A stretch of 64,000 nucleotides of DNA from NCBI GenBank assembly GCA_015680905.1, contig CM027385.1:78885501-78949500 (forward strand). Direction: 5' to 3'. Below are positions 33,207 through 44,458 of this stretch, in pieces. Every line of letters begins with the position of its first letter. Positions within the stretch are counted from its first letter, which is position 1. The position numbers and the translations under genes were made by a program. This DNA comes from Coptis chinensis. Taxonomy: Eukaryota > Streptophyta > Magnoliopsida > Ranunculales > Ranunculaceae. The notes below the pieces were generated by a model. The model had not been told where the DNA came from. It ran no database searches and saw only the letters and a list, made by a program, of their open reading frames with translations.

Positions 33207-34419
33207 CAAGGCTCAAAATATCACCGATATATATCATTTTTTTGGTACACCGACATCGATATATATCCACCGAATATTGAGTCCTTTTTACCCGATATAT
33301 ATCGGAATTTCCGATATAAAACTTTATATCGCCGATATAATTGATATATCCGATATTTACGATATATATTGTTGGACTTTTTGACCATTTTTAAATATAA
33401 ATATTTTTTATATATCCGATATATGTCGGCGAAATATCCGATGATAGTGGTGGTGGTGATGGTGACAACAATTGTGGTGGTGGTGTTGGAGGTAATTTTA
33501 ATGTTTAATTGCATGACTCAACTGATGAGGAAACTCCATTGGACCCACAAGTATATGAGGTTGCACCCATAAACAATAGTGGTAGATGAGTTCTTAATGA
33601 CAATTCCCAGAGAATGTATGAGCCAGGGCGTGGAAGTGTTGGTCAAAAAAGACAACGATGACACATTATATAAAATGATGTTGATATTGATTCAGTTTCT
33701 TCTAATTTTGAAATAATGAGTATGAGTTCAGGGACACACGACCATGACAATGAGAGGGTATATGGTAGTGGTTGGGGATACAACCAATCAAGAGATAACG
33801 ATTCTTCTAGTGGCATGATCAGTCACCCTGCGAGTAGTGTGTCATATAGTTCTTTATATGGATATTGGATGGGGGTTGATCAACAACCTTATGGCGCACC
33901 ACAACCTGAACCAACATATGAACAACTCTATCCAAGTTAATTATGAATTTGTTAGAACTGCACCTGGATTTGTTGCATTGCGCCAAATGTATACTTACAC
34001 CGATACTCCTCGAATTGGAATCATGTTAGAATTTCCAATACAAAAATATGAGTGACATGTTCGACAATTTCTCGACGGTGGGTATAACTCTGTATACACT
34101 TGGGTAGGGTATTGTGAAGTAGTTAGGATTCAAGAATCGGGTATGGAAGTTGACCAGCCACGTCACTCGTTTATGTATTGATGTAACTTATTTATCTTAT
34201 TTTGTAATTTGAGACATTGAATACATTAGATTATGACATTATGGTTAATTATTTGTCAATATTTTTTTTATGGTTTTCTTGATAAATAAATGTTGCTATT
34301 ATGTCCTTCAATATATCTGATATTCTCGATATTTTTGATATTTTAGATAGTTTGGACGGGTCACAAAAAAAAAATAGATATATCCGATATATTCACCGAA
34401 TTCGATATTTTGGGCCTTG
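33207..34419 (+). mobile_element. hAT-like DNA transposon relic
   Basis: Inverted termini CAAGGCTCAAAATATC (33207) and the complement of CAAGGCCCAAAATATC (ending 34419) enclose ~1.2 kb. Subterminal regions are packed with CGATATAT motifs on both sides. Inside, the plus strand encodes fragments resembling the acidic, Gly-rich C-terminal tail of plant hAT transposases (DDSGGGDGDNN near 33438) and an open frame 33716-33940 rich in Ser/Gly/Tyr/Gln. The catalytic and dimerisation domains are not visible. No clear 8-bp target duplication was found. Confidence 0.5.
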
Positions 34420-34439
34420 TCCCTTCGCAACTATATGAG

Positions 34440-35221
34440 CTGACTATTGGGCTGGTCCGAATAAAGAAAATAATGTGGGCTGTCCACTGTCTTGGCCCAA
34501 CTTAATGGGCTTTATTATATTCGCGGATGACATTGGAATTTCTACGGTGGTTCGGCAAAATTATTTTATTCCTTTCACATAGTCATGAGTTACATATTTA
34601 TTTTTAACGTTAGACTAATACAAAGTCAAAACTCAAAACGTGATTGGATTTTTAGTATGCATTTTATTTTAATTTTCTTCCACAAGTTCCTTACAACAGC
34701 CATAGACAATTCGCACTTTCACATGCCTATCACCACAAAACTAATGTAAAAACCGTGATGCCCAACTTGTTGCCAACTTACAAGTTTTTTTTTATGATGA
34801 ACCTACTTACAAGTTAATTCCTTTTTCGATAAGAGACATCCCCCCTTTCCAAGGAGTTACATGTTTACTTGTTGCCAAATTAATTCTTTTTTCTAATTGT
34901 TAGGTGTGGTCAAATATACATCTCATGCTCCAAATTTTGAATCTCTAGTCGACCATCTTTTTTTTTTGCCTTGACTCATAAATATAGGCCGACATATATC
35001 AAACCATCTAGGAATCATCTACAAATTCAAGTCAACAGGGACATGGTAATAATAACAATTCATATGAAGGACTCATTCTAAAAAACAACATCTTCTTTAC
35101 AAGTCTTCCTTTTGAAAAACCAAAAAAAAAATTCCTTCTTGTTGAGGAAAAAAAGAGCTGCCATCTCTTTTTCACATTCTTTCTTCACATTTCAACAAAA
35201 AAGAAACAATCTTTGTTAACA
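34440..35221 (+). other. Intergenic and upstream region of the ankyrin kinase
   Basis: No gene seen. The AT-rich sequence ends in a purine-rich leader (AAAAGAAACAATC) before the ATG at 35222. No convincing TATA box was identified. Confidence 0.4.
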
Positions 35222-38200
35222 ATGGAAGCAAAAAACCCAACAACAAGAGTTGTAACACTAGTGAAACAATCATCACTAGCACCAGAAAGAGGCAGAGAAG
35301 AAAATGAGTTAGAAGTAACAGAAGCATCAATAGAGCCAACGGTGAAACTTATGTATTTAGTAAACGAAGGTGATCTTGATGGGATAAATGAGTTATTAGA
35401 TATTGGAACTGATGTGAATTTTAAAGATATTGATGGTAGAACAGCTTTACATATTGCTGCTTGTCAAGGTCGTACTGATGTTGTTGACCTCTTGGTTAAA
35501 AGGGGTGCTAGTATTGATCCTAAAGATTGCTGGGGCAGTACGGTATAATTATATTGTTTTTTACACTGTCTTGTTGTTTTGATGTTAAATGGTGTTGTAC
35601 ATTTTTTTAGCTACAAGTCAAACTTAGATTTATGATCATTTGTGACATGCCCAAGTTGCGAATTTGATTGCTTTGTGTTTAGTATACGCTTTTATGGGCA
35701 TTTGATGTTAAATGGTATTGCAAATTTTTGTCTACAAGTTAAACATGGATGGTTTGCAGGTTTATTATCGTAACGATGTTCCAAGTCCCAACTAATTGAA
35801 CATTGACAGAAAATGTGTATTTACTTTCGTTGCAATAGTTTAATCAAATATGGAGTTGGTTATAATGTGTAGTAACTAGTCATGGTTTAAGTAACTAAGG
35901 AACCTTATTTGTGACCTACCTAGTAATTTCTAGAGTCAGAACATATTTTTGGGATATTCTTCTAGCTCGTCTTTTGCAGTTGATCACATTGAATGTAAGT
36001 ATTGGTTAACTTTTCTGGGGAAATGACATAGTGGTTTTGCATGAAACTGTCTTCTACCAATTTTTGGTAATCTGCTTATTTGTTGAGCCCCTCCATGAAA
36101 AAGTTAATCTCCAAGTACTTCGATAATTTGTTTCATTTGTGTTACTGTCATTTAACATCTGTTAGTTAAAATGGACCTGAAATAAATTCTTTTTTATCAT
36201 TTTTTTCAACAGCCTCTTGCTGATGCAATTTATTACAAAAACCATGATGTGATCAAGCTTTTGGAAAAGCATGGTGCAAAGCCTTTGGTATGTGCATATA
36301 CTTTCAATCTTTCATTGATTGGATGTGTTAGTTGTTATTGTTCTGATCTTCATTTCTCTATTTTTATCAAAATTCAACCTAAGCAGTATAATTCATCTGT
36401 CTCACCTGGCTCGACCGTTAATGGCTACAACAAGGGTCTGACACACCCTGGTCAGGCCCATCTCTCCTAAGAACACTGGTTATGAGAAAAAGAATGGCTC
36501 CTTACACACAGTCTTGGCCTAACTGACTTGAGTGTAACAGATACCATTTTGAGGACATAGTTGTGGATTCTTAGAATATAATCTTGTCAGTAGATGGCCT
36601 CCTCTTCTGCTGGATGAAAGTGTTTGAGGATTTTAGGGATCTAAGCTTTGGGCATTGTGATTAGGGGAGTAGTCTTGCAAGTTAGACACATTAATAGGTG
36701 TTATTATGGACAATTTTATGGTGTTAGACATGTTAGTATCCTATATTATGGTGTTAGTTCCATCGTGTGTCTTCTCACATCTTAGGCATGACACGTCGGA
36801 GTATGACATGTCAGACACAACATATTGTCCTAGAAGAGCATGTCTTTGTTACTTAGTGTAGTAAAGTTAATCTGGGGTTGCATGCGGAGTGACAATGTGT
36901 TATATTTCCTGGTTATCTTTCACAACGTGTCTGCTTCTGACAGTCCGCCTAACTTTTCAGTTTACAGTTTAATTATTCAATTTTATCACATGTGATCATT
37001 CTTTTCTTTTTGGTGCATACCACTTTTCAGATGGCTCCGATGCATGTCAAAAACATCCGTGAGATACCCGAATATGAGATTGATCCTAGTGAATTGGATT
37101 TACGTTATAGCGTTGAATTAACTAAGGTAACCTGGCTCCTTTGATTGATTGATTGCTTTATGTCAATTCTTTTTGCTCTATTGATGATTAAGGACTTTGA
37201 TAGAGTTATTTTAAAACTCTTGATTTTGTACAAAGACTCTGTTGATAATAATACTCTGAATTATTATGCGTTAAGTCAATCATTTATTAAGAGTATCAGG
37301 CTATATGCATAACATTTCTAATTTAACTTCCATTGTACTACTTGTTCTTTCTAGGCCTCTCATTGTATTGATTCCCCACTAATACTTTAGTGTGAAGCGG
37401 CAATAAATTCTTCATTGCCTTATTACTTCTAGATAAATAGATTTATTTTACAAGCTAGTTGAGCTACTAAAAAATTTGGCCAGAATTTTGAAGGTTCTTG
37501 TTTTTTGTTTTATATCAGGGGTTATTGGGCTAATAATTTCTTAAAACGGTTAATTTTGATAATTCTATTTTTCATTGAAGCTTGACAAGTGACTGAAATC
37601 ATGGAAACAATTTAATGAGTTAATGCTATACAGGATATCCTTAGACGTCTAACTTGAAATATTGCCTGAGTTTCAGGATTCTGATGAATGGATAAATATA
37701 AATTGGTATTCATCTGAAGCATAATATAATTAGTTTCATAGTTTCATGTTTGACAGTGATAGAACCTTGTTGTGACTATGATGTAACTCATATTCAAAGT
37801 GATGTAAATAGCAAATCTCAGTATTGCTATTTATAGTAAATCGCGGACTTACTATTTGCGAGTGCTTTTTCATTACAAAGTATCAACATCATCTTCATTG
37901 GACATTTATCTCAATCATTTCAGCTTGTCCACAATCGTCTATTTAAATATGTCAGAAGAAAAAATTGTAACATAGAAAGAAAAATAAGTCTAATAACGGG
38001 TCTTATACAAACCTCCGTGTATCTTTTGGAATGTAGAGATGTCCATGTGGTTATATGTTCTGTGAGTTAGGCCTGCCTATATGGGTGACACTTTGGTGTG
38101 CCTTCCAAGTTTCTTTGTATTTTGTCTAGAATGGTCTCTCTGTTGTTTTGCTGCTCCACATGCTATGTTATTTTGCTCAATTTGTTTCACCTGACAAAGG

Positions 38201-41200
38201 AAGGTGTTTATGCTGAAAAATATTGCAGGGAACATTTCGTACTGCATTGTGGCGTGGAATTCAAGTGGCTGTTAAAATGATTGGGGAGGATGTGATAAGT
38301 GACGAGGATAAAGTGTGGGTTGATCTTATATCACTTGTGAATTCTGAAAGTTTTGATCATCATTTGGTGACATGTTTTTGTCTCCTTTTATTCCTAAATG
38401 ATGGTTGCCTGGTACTATAGATTCAGAGAAATGTTATGAACACAGTGTCTCTGGTTTATTATACAGAACGGCATTCAGGGATGAGCTTGCATTGCTTCAG
38501 AAGATAAGACATCCTAATGTAGTCCAGTTTTTGGGCGCTGTTACTCAAAGTAGTCCAATGATAATCGTGGACTGAATTTTTGCCCCAGGTTAGTCCTAGC
38601 AGTTGAGGTTGTAACTCTATCTTTCTAGTGCATAAAGGTGTATTCAATGCACATAAATGATTGGAATTATTTTCTTAGCTCAATCTTTCTGGTCAAACAA
38701 TTCCGGGTCTATTGGCTGAAACATAATTGTTTTGTCATAGCCTAAAGTTCCATACAAAATTTCCATTATCTTATCAATATTTTTACAAAATTTAGGTCAT
38801 TTGGAGGTAACACAATATTCTGACACCAATTTTTGGGAGATTTAAACATTTGTTATTATTTAAATTTTCACATTAAATAACTTTCTAGCAAACAGATTAT
38901 AGTTGTGTTTCTCATGGTATTGCACTGTATCTCCACATCCGTATGGTATTCGTTTTTTTTAGTTTCAGTTGAGTTTTATTGTCTTGGTTATGGTGCAGGG
39001 TGATCTTCGAGCATATCTTAAAAGAAAAGGAGCTTTGAAGCCAACAACTGCAGTGAAATTTGCACTCGATATTGCAAGGTACCCTGGCTGAATTTAATGC
39101 TTGTTAGTGAAGTTGTCTTTAATCAGAATGAAAATAGGTGTGTGAAAATAGTAATCAATTTTCAATTGAGTTAACATATTGAGGGATGTCTCTGAAGATA
39201 ATAAAGATTATATTTGAACTTAGAGATAATTAATATCTAATAAAGACCTCTAACTATTTGATTAATTATCTCATTTACTCGTGCTTTGGCCAAAGGGAGG
39301 ATATATAAACTTATATGAGGCAGTGTAAAAAACGGGAGGAACCTCATCCTCAACTAGGCAAGTAAACACATAAACGAGATTTGTGATATCCCTCCTGTTC
39401 TTGTTTTGGGAAAATAACGGTGGATCACATGCCATAAGTTGCGAAATAAATAATTATTTTATGGTCACAGCTATTGTGTGAAACCACTGAGTTTGATAAA
39501 GAAATTAAATCTTTTTGTGAAAAGTTGTAGATAGTCTTGATGGTTTTCATGCATGAACCAAGTCCTGCTAGCTTGTTGAACACATTTTAAGTACTCTAGA
39601 TTGTAGGATCCATGGTGTTGTGCAAATCCCAAATCCTTTATGTTATTGGCAAAAGGAATAGTTTGTCCTCATGTTTGCTTGATGATTTGGCAGGGGAATG
39701 AACTACTTGCATGAGAATAAAACAGAAGCAATAATTCACCGTGATCTGGAGCCCTCGTAAGTTTTCTTGTGAAACTTGTTTAGTTGAACTCGTTACTTAG
39801 TGAGTTTGCATTAATGTTGTTGTCAACCTGAATAATCTAAAACTATCAGTAATTTCTTTTACTTTGCCTACGAGTAAGATAACAGAAATATACTGCGGGA
39901 TGATTCTGGGCACCTAAAAGTTGCAGATTTTGGAATTAGCAAGATTCTAAAAGTTGCAAAAACGGTTAAAGAAGATAGACCTGTATCGTGCACCGACGCA
40001 TCTTGTGAGTGCAATTTTTTTCTATGAAAAGTCACTTTCTATCATTTTTTTTGGTTTTGATTGTGTAAGTGTTGAGATCAACCGGTTTCTTCCTAGATAG
40101 TGTCATTTTCCTGAAAATACAATCCTCTTGAAAAAACATTTTGGAAAATGAATTCTTCAAAGAATGAGTTCAACCTCCTTTTTCATAAAGAGTAAGTTGT
40201 TTTCAACTTCGAGGAGAGAGATACTGTTATTAAAAGGTTTGAAAATTTTGGTCCAAGTATAACTTAATTAAAATAGATTTTCAAAATAACAACCAAACAA
40301 CCAGAAAACAGATTTTTTTAAATGAATTCTTTGAATTCAATTTCTTTTGATTTCCATGGATGAAAAACACAGTTTTAGAATGAGTATACGTCTGAAAAAA
40401 TTTTGTAATCAGAGATTGTTTTGAGAAATCTTTTATGGATGAAAGGTTTTGGAGAAGTTAAAACAGACTTTTGTGTGTGCATGTTTTGCCTAATTAAGTA
40501 CAGAGTTATGGATTCCAAGCACAAAGATATGTTTTTCACAAGTAGTCTGTTTTGTTCATACTGTGTAATCATCTTTGTTCAGTTGGTTGATTTGGAGTGT
40601 TATGGAATCTTATTTGTCATGAACAGGTAGATAATGTGGCTCCTGAGGTTTTAGAAATGAAGAATATGATTTGAAGGTGGACGATTTTCATTTGCTTTAA
40701 TTCTTCAAGAGGTAAAAGTCTTTTTGAATCTAGTACGATTTTGCACCGCCTTAAAAGAAATAGCTGTGATTACTGCAATTGTTGAGATTTCATTGAGTTG
40801 TCTTTTTTGTTCACTGCACTCAATTGATATTCACAACTTGATGGCTTTCCCTGCATATTCATATGCTTTAGTTTCCCTGCCTGTAAATAACATGCATTAG
40901 GATGGTGTGAGAAGAATTAGAGCTCCCCGAATTTTCTGTTTTCTGATAGATTGGGTTCACAGTTTTGTTTATCTTGAGCCTACCTGCTTACTTCACTCAA
41001 GGGTGTCTGCTGTCACTAAACTGTTAAGAATAGGCTAGTACTGTACAAGTTGCTTCTCACCAGTCTCTATTGATACTGTTCTTTGTCATAATAGGTTTTA
41101 AACTCTTAGTTACCAATTTGAAAAGAAGGTTGCAACAGCTAAAATGTGTCTTGAAAGATGTGTCTAATGTGAAAATAGTAGGTCTCCTAATATGTATGTT

Positions 41201-42135
41201 GTAGATGAATAATTATTGTTTAGTACTTCAACAAACCAGATTACACATTTATTTCAGATCATCTTGTATTTTAGATGATTGAAGGCTGTGCACCTTTTTC
41301 CACAAAAGAAGAGCATGAGGTTCCTAAAGCATATTCAGAGAAAGAACGTCCCCCTTTTAGAGCTCCAGCGAAGCTTTACTCACACGGTTTAAGAGAGTAA
41401 GTTCTTCCCTCTTGCTTTTATTTTGTATTTTATATTGTTTAACAAAATGCTATATTTGGAGTATTAGCATTTTAGATTTTGGCTTTGCTGCATTTGGTTT
41501 TGACATCCGGCTCTCCTTTGTTATATGGATAGCATCCAAATTGTTTCTTTTCCACAAAGGATAGTGGATTATTTGCTTTCCAGTAGGAATGTTACATGGT
41601 GTTTGACAGGAATTCCTCATTACTTATACACATGTTCCTTATTAGTCTTTTACTAAGTTTGGTGATGAAAGCTTCAAGTACTTTGATTTAGGATTTCCCT
41701 TTTGCTTTGTTTGTAAGTTAGAATAAGTGTTGTAATTTACTTGTCCTTGTGTTTTGCTTATAGGTTGATTGAGGAATGCTGGAGTGAAATGCCTGCTAGA
41801 AGACCGACTTTCAAAGTAATTATTCAGAGGCTGGATAACATTAATAAACATTTCACTCAGAAGAAGCATTGGAAGGTATATCCTATGTTGTATATTATCC
41901 TCTTTAAGCAATATATATTTTTCTGGAATATATTCGATAAGAAACTTTTTGTACGTTTCTTCTTTTTGTCATATTACAGTTTTCTGTTTTTATTTTTATT
42001 TCTTCTCCTTACAATGGTGATTTTGCAAATGAACAGGCGAAAACATTAAAATGCTTCCAAAATCTTGAGGCAATATGGAAGAAAGACCATGCTGACCGAA
42101 GCACCCGTTCTTCTGGTTCTTCAACTAGACAATAA
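35222..42135 (+). pseudogene. Ankyrin-repeat/ILK-type protein kinase gene, frame-damaged
   Basis: Twelve exons follow the plant integrin-linked kinase family: 35222-35542, 36213-36287, 37031-37126, 38229-about 38315, 38467-38588, 38999-39078, 39694-39756, 39886-40004, 40627-40711, 41275-41396, 41764-41875, 42037-42135. Ankyrin repeats lie in exons 1-2 (DGRTALHIAACQGRTDVVDL, KNHDVIKLLEKHGAKPL). The kinase domain has VAVKM, IRHPNVVQFLGAVTQ, GDLRAYLKRKGALKPTTA, the family-typical HRDLEPSN (Glu for the usual Lys), DFGISK and IEECWSEMPARRPTF; it ends in RSSGSSTRQ-like Ser/Thr/Arg. The family acts in stress and receptor signalling. Odd points: the exon 4/5 junction does not join in frame; exon 5 has an extra G before ACTGAATTT; exon 9 lacks single bases in the VAPEVF and DVFSF regions, giving stops. 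Remaining exons are clean, so it is either a young pseudogene or carries assembly errors. Confidence 0.8.
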
Positions 42136-42967
42136 ATAATGGGACATATCCGTTTAATTTGGTTTACAAGTATGCATTCCGTTGTCCTTTTTTTCCCACT
42201 ATTCTTTCAGCTAACTGAAGCTAAGTTTGGCCAAAGTTTAGCTATGGCCCTTTTTATGGTGAAAATAGTTAATATCACCTGCTATTGGTTGACAACAATT
42301 ACTTTTCGAACAATGACGGCCATGACCACATTGGTATTTTTCGTTGAAGGAATCTGCTGGTCATGAAGTCGTTAAAGCTTTCAGGGTCTAGTATTGTAAA
42401 AACGCTACTCATTCAGTACAATTCAAATATAAGATACAGGAGATTTCAGGAGGAACTATCGGTTATTGATAATGTCTGTGCATATTTTAATGCGGTTTTT
42501 CTGGAACCTTTTGCTGTCTAACATTTGCTATGCTGAAAGGCCAGAATACCGAAATTAACTTTACTGTACTATTTACAAGAGCATTCATTTTATCCTCTTG
42601 TTGAAGAAGCTCCACTGCAATCCTGGGAAGAGTGTTTTATGCTCGAGGATAGTGACAATCTTTATAAAGAAACTTCAAACATTCTTGAAGACCTCAGCGT
42701 TTCTTTGCTTCTCTTTCAGCCTGCAAATATTCAAGTGTAAAATAATGAAAATCCAGAAAACAGATTTTGCCTTGAGAAGCAAGTCTGAGACTAGAACAAA
42801 TGAACAATGCTCGTGGGCAAAAGTACGCATATTGCCTAGGCAAGTTTTGTTTGATGATCCTCTTAATTTTGTTCTAGACCAGATCTTTAAACTCATAAGT
42901 TTGCCTAGCATTGGGAGTTTCATCAAGATCCATTGTGATAAACTCAAGAAGCGCATTGCCTGAAAGT

Positions 42968-43672
42968 TCATAACAAACTTACCGCCTTGAGAACTCGTTC
43001 AAAGGCTTCTGGTCCGTGTTTCTGAATGTAGCGCTCAACCGATTTTCTACCATCGAAACTCATCATTTCTAGAACACGCCTTTGGCTTTCAGGATAGTTT
43101 GAGTTCACGTCAAGCCCAATCTTAACGTACTTTCTTACCAAATTCTCGTATATGTAAGCTGCTCCATTGAACATTGGTAGTACTAACCAGAAGCAGAACA
43201 CCAGCTTCAGGTATGGCCATAATGGAAGCCTGCCACAGTTTATAAAATTGGTTCAGAACGTAGGCATATAAGAGTGTTACTTTCCCTTAAAAAACTCACA
43301 TATCTGTTACTTACCACTGGAGAACTTTAAAACAAGAAAGCTCGAAAAGCGCTATCAGTGAATACAAAACCCAATATGTTAGCCATTGTTGATCGTCGAG
43401 TGTGCTAGGACTTTCGATAGCTCGTATCGACGCATATCTGTTCATACATTTCACAACTTATTTCCCTATACATTTTTTTAATTATGGTAAACAACAACTG
43501 CAAGGCTATTAACTTACAAGGGGTATAGTAGCATGACTCCTGGTCTGTTTCACAAACAAACATATTGGTGTCAAACACTAGATTAACTTTTGTACTAGTA
43601 GTGTATATTAAGAACAAATACATACCCAATCAATGTATCGAAATGCCTAGCGATTGCTCCAAGAAAACCCAT
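42968..43672 (-). CDS. HVA22-like protein (TB2/DP1 family)
   Basis: Exons 43672-43626, 43544-43518, 43437-43315 and 43229-42983, all GT-AG and in phase, give 148 residues. Reading on through the next donor (GTAAGT) adds VSLL and a stop at 42968. The protein starts MGFLGAIARHFDTLIGPGVM and has LLYPLYASIRAIE, WLTYWVLYSLIALFELSCFK, WLPLWPYLKLVFCFWLVLPM and NGAAYIYENLVRKYV, matching the HVA22e/f type. Several hydrophobic hairpin segments place it in the ER membrane, where the DP1/Yop1/REEP family shapes tubules; plant members are often ABA- and stress-induced. A distal last exon is possible: an acceptor at about 42962 leads to LLEFITMDLDETPNARQTY-like sequence, but in a different phase. The gene converges with the kinase gene. 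Confidence 0.88.
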
Positions 43673-44243
43673 GGTAATAAACAGTTTTTGCTTAAATTTT
43701 TTTATGTGTACATGAATTAGATACTTGACCTTTTTATAAAACGTATGGAAGGATGGACAGGAGGAGAAAGTTAAGCATATCTAGTAGAGATGTTAAAGTA
43801 AGCATAACCTTTGTTCGTAGGACTGAAATATTCTTGGGTAAATTCTCCAATAGGCCATGATGATAATGTCATTTTGTTCCTAATCCGGCCATTGTCAGCA
43901 ACTTAATGCAAAAAGTTTGTGCTCTGCTGCTATTTGTGGCTGAATTAGAAATATATTGATATTATCATGGCCGAATCAGAAATTTACCTAAGATTCTGTT
44001 GCAACGTAGTACGTTGCAACAAAATTTATCCTAGCTCCTACCTATCAGATCATAACAAATCGATCCATTGGGTAATCCAACACCCAACAACAAAAATTAA
44101 AAAACCATATCCAAACCCTACTTCTTTCCGGTCTTTCTCCGACCCATCCCAATTCCCAACCCAAACCCAACCCAACACCCGTTCCTTTCCCTCCCTTCTC
44201 AGAAAACCGCTATTTAAACAGCTTGGGCTCTTTCTTTCTTCAG
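43673..44243. other. Spacer and leader between HVA22 and the hAT-derived gene
   Basis: A divergent spacer. The right part (about 44090-44243) is C-rich with repeated CCCAACCCAAACCC, and is probably the non-coding first exon of the hAT-derived gene, ending TTCTTCAG before GTAAAAG. A frame of about 99 codons here (43967-44266) has no family features and is probably not coding. Confidence 0.45.
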
Positions 44244-44433
44244 GTAAAAGGTTAATTACTGTCTAAAGATGCAATCTTTACATGAATTTGGTATATTTGA
44301 GTTTGATATTTTGAATTTTCAAGTCTAAAGATGCAATCTTTACATGAATTTGGTATATGTGAGGTTGATATTTTGAATTTTAACGAAATTTTGATGCTAG
44401 TTTTGAAATTAGTTGTTCTTGTTATACTTGCAG
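44244..44433 (+). other. 5'-UTR intron of the hAT-derived gene
   Basis: Donor CAG/GTAAAA at 44244 and acceptor CTTGCAG at 44433 leave a non-coding leader joined just upstream of the ATG at 44459. It contains a 62-bp tandem duplication (44261-44322 and 44323-44384). Confidence 0.6.
44261..44384. repeat. 62-bp tandem duplication
   Basis: Two adjacent copies starting GTCTAAAGATGCAATCTTTA, with three or four differences, inside the predicted 5'-UTR intron. Confidence 0.9.
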
Positions 44434-44458
44434 AGTGTAGTAATATTTTGTCCATGTG

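Noticed and set aside
42675-42971. A 98-codon minus-strand frame after HVA22
   Set aside because: In phase with the HVA22 exon 4 donor but with a composition unlike any HVA22 C-terminus; left as unresolved rather than annotated.
43967-44266. A 99-codon frame upstream of the hAT-derived gene
   Set aside because: Overlaps the probable non-coding first exon and its splice donor; no family features.
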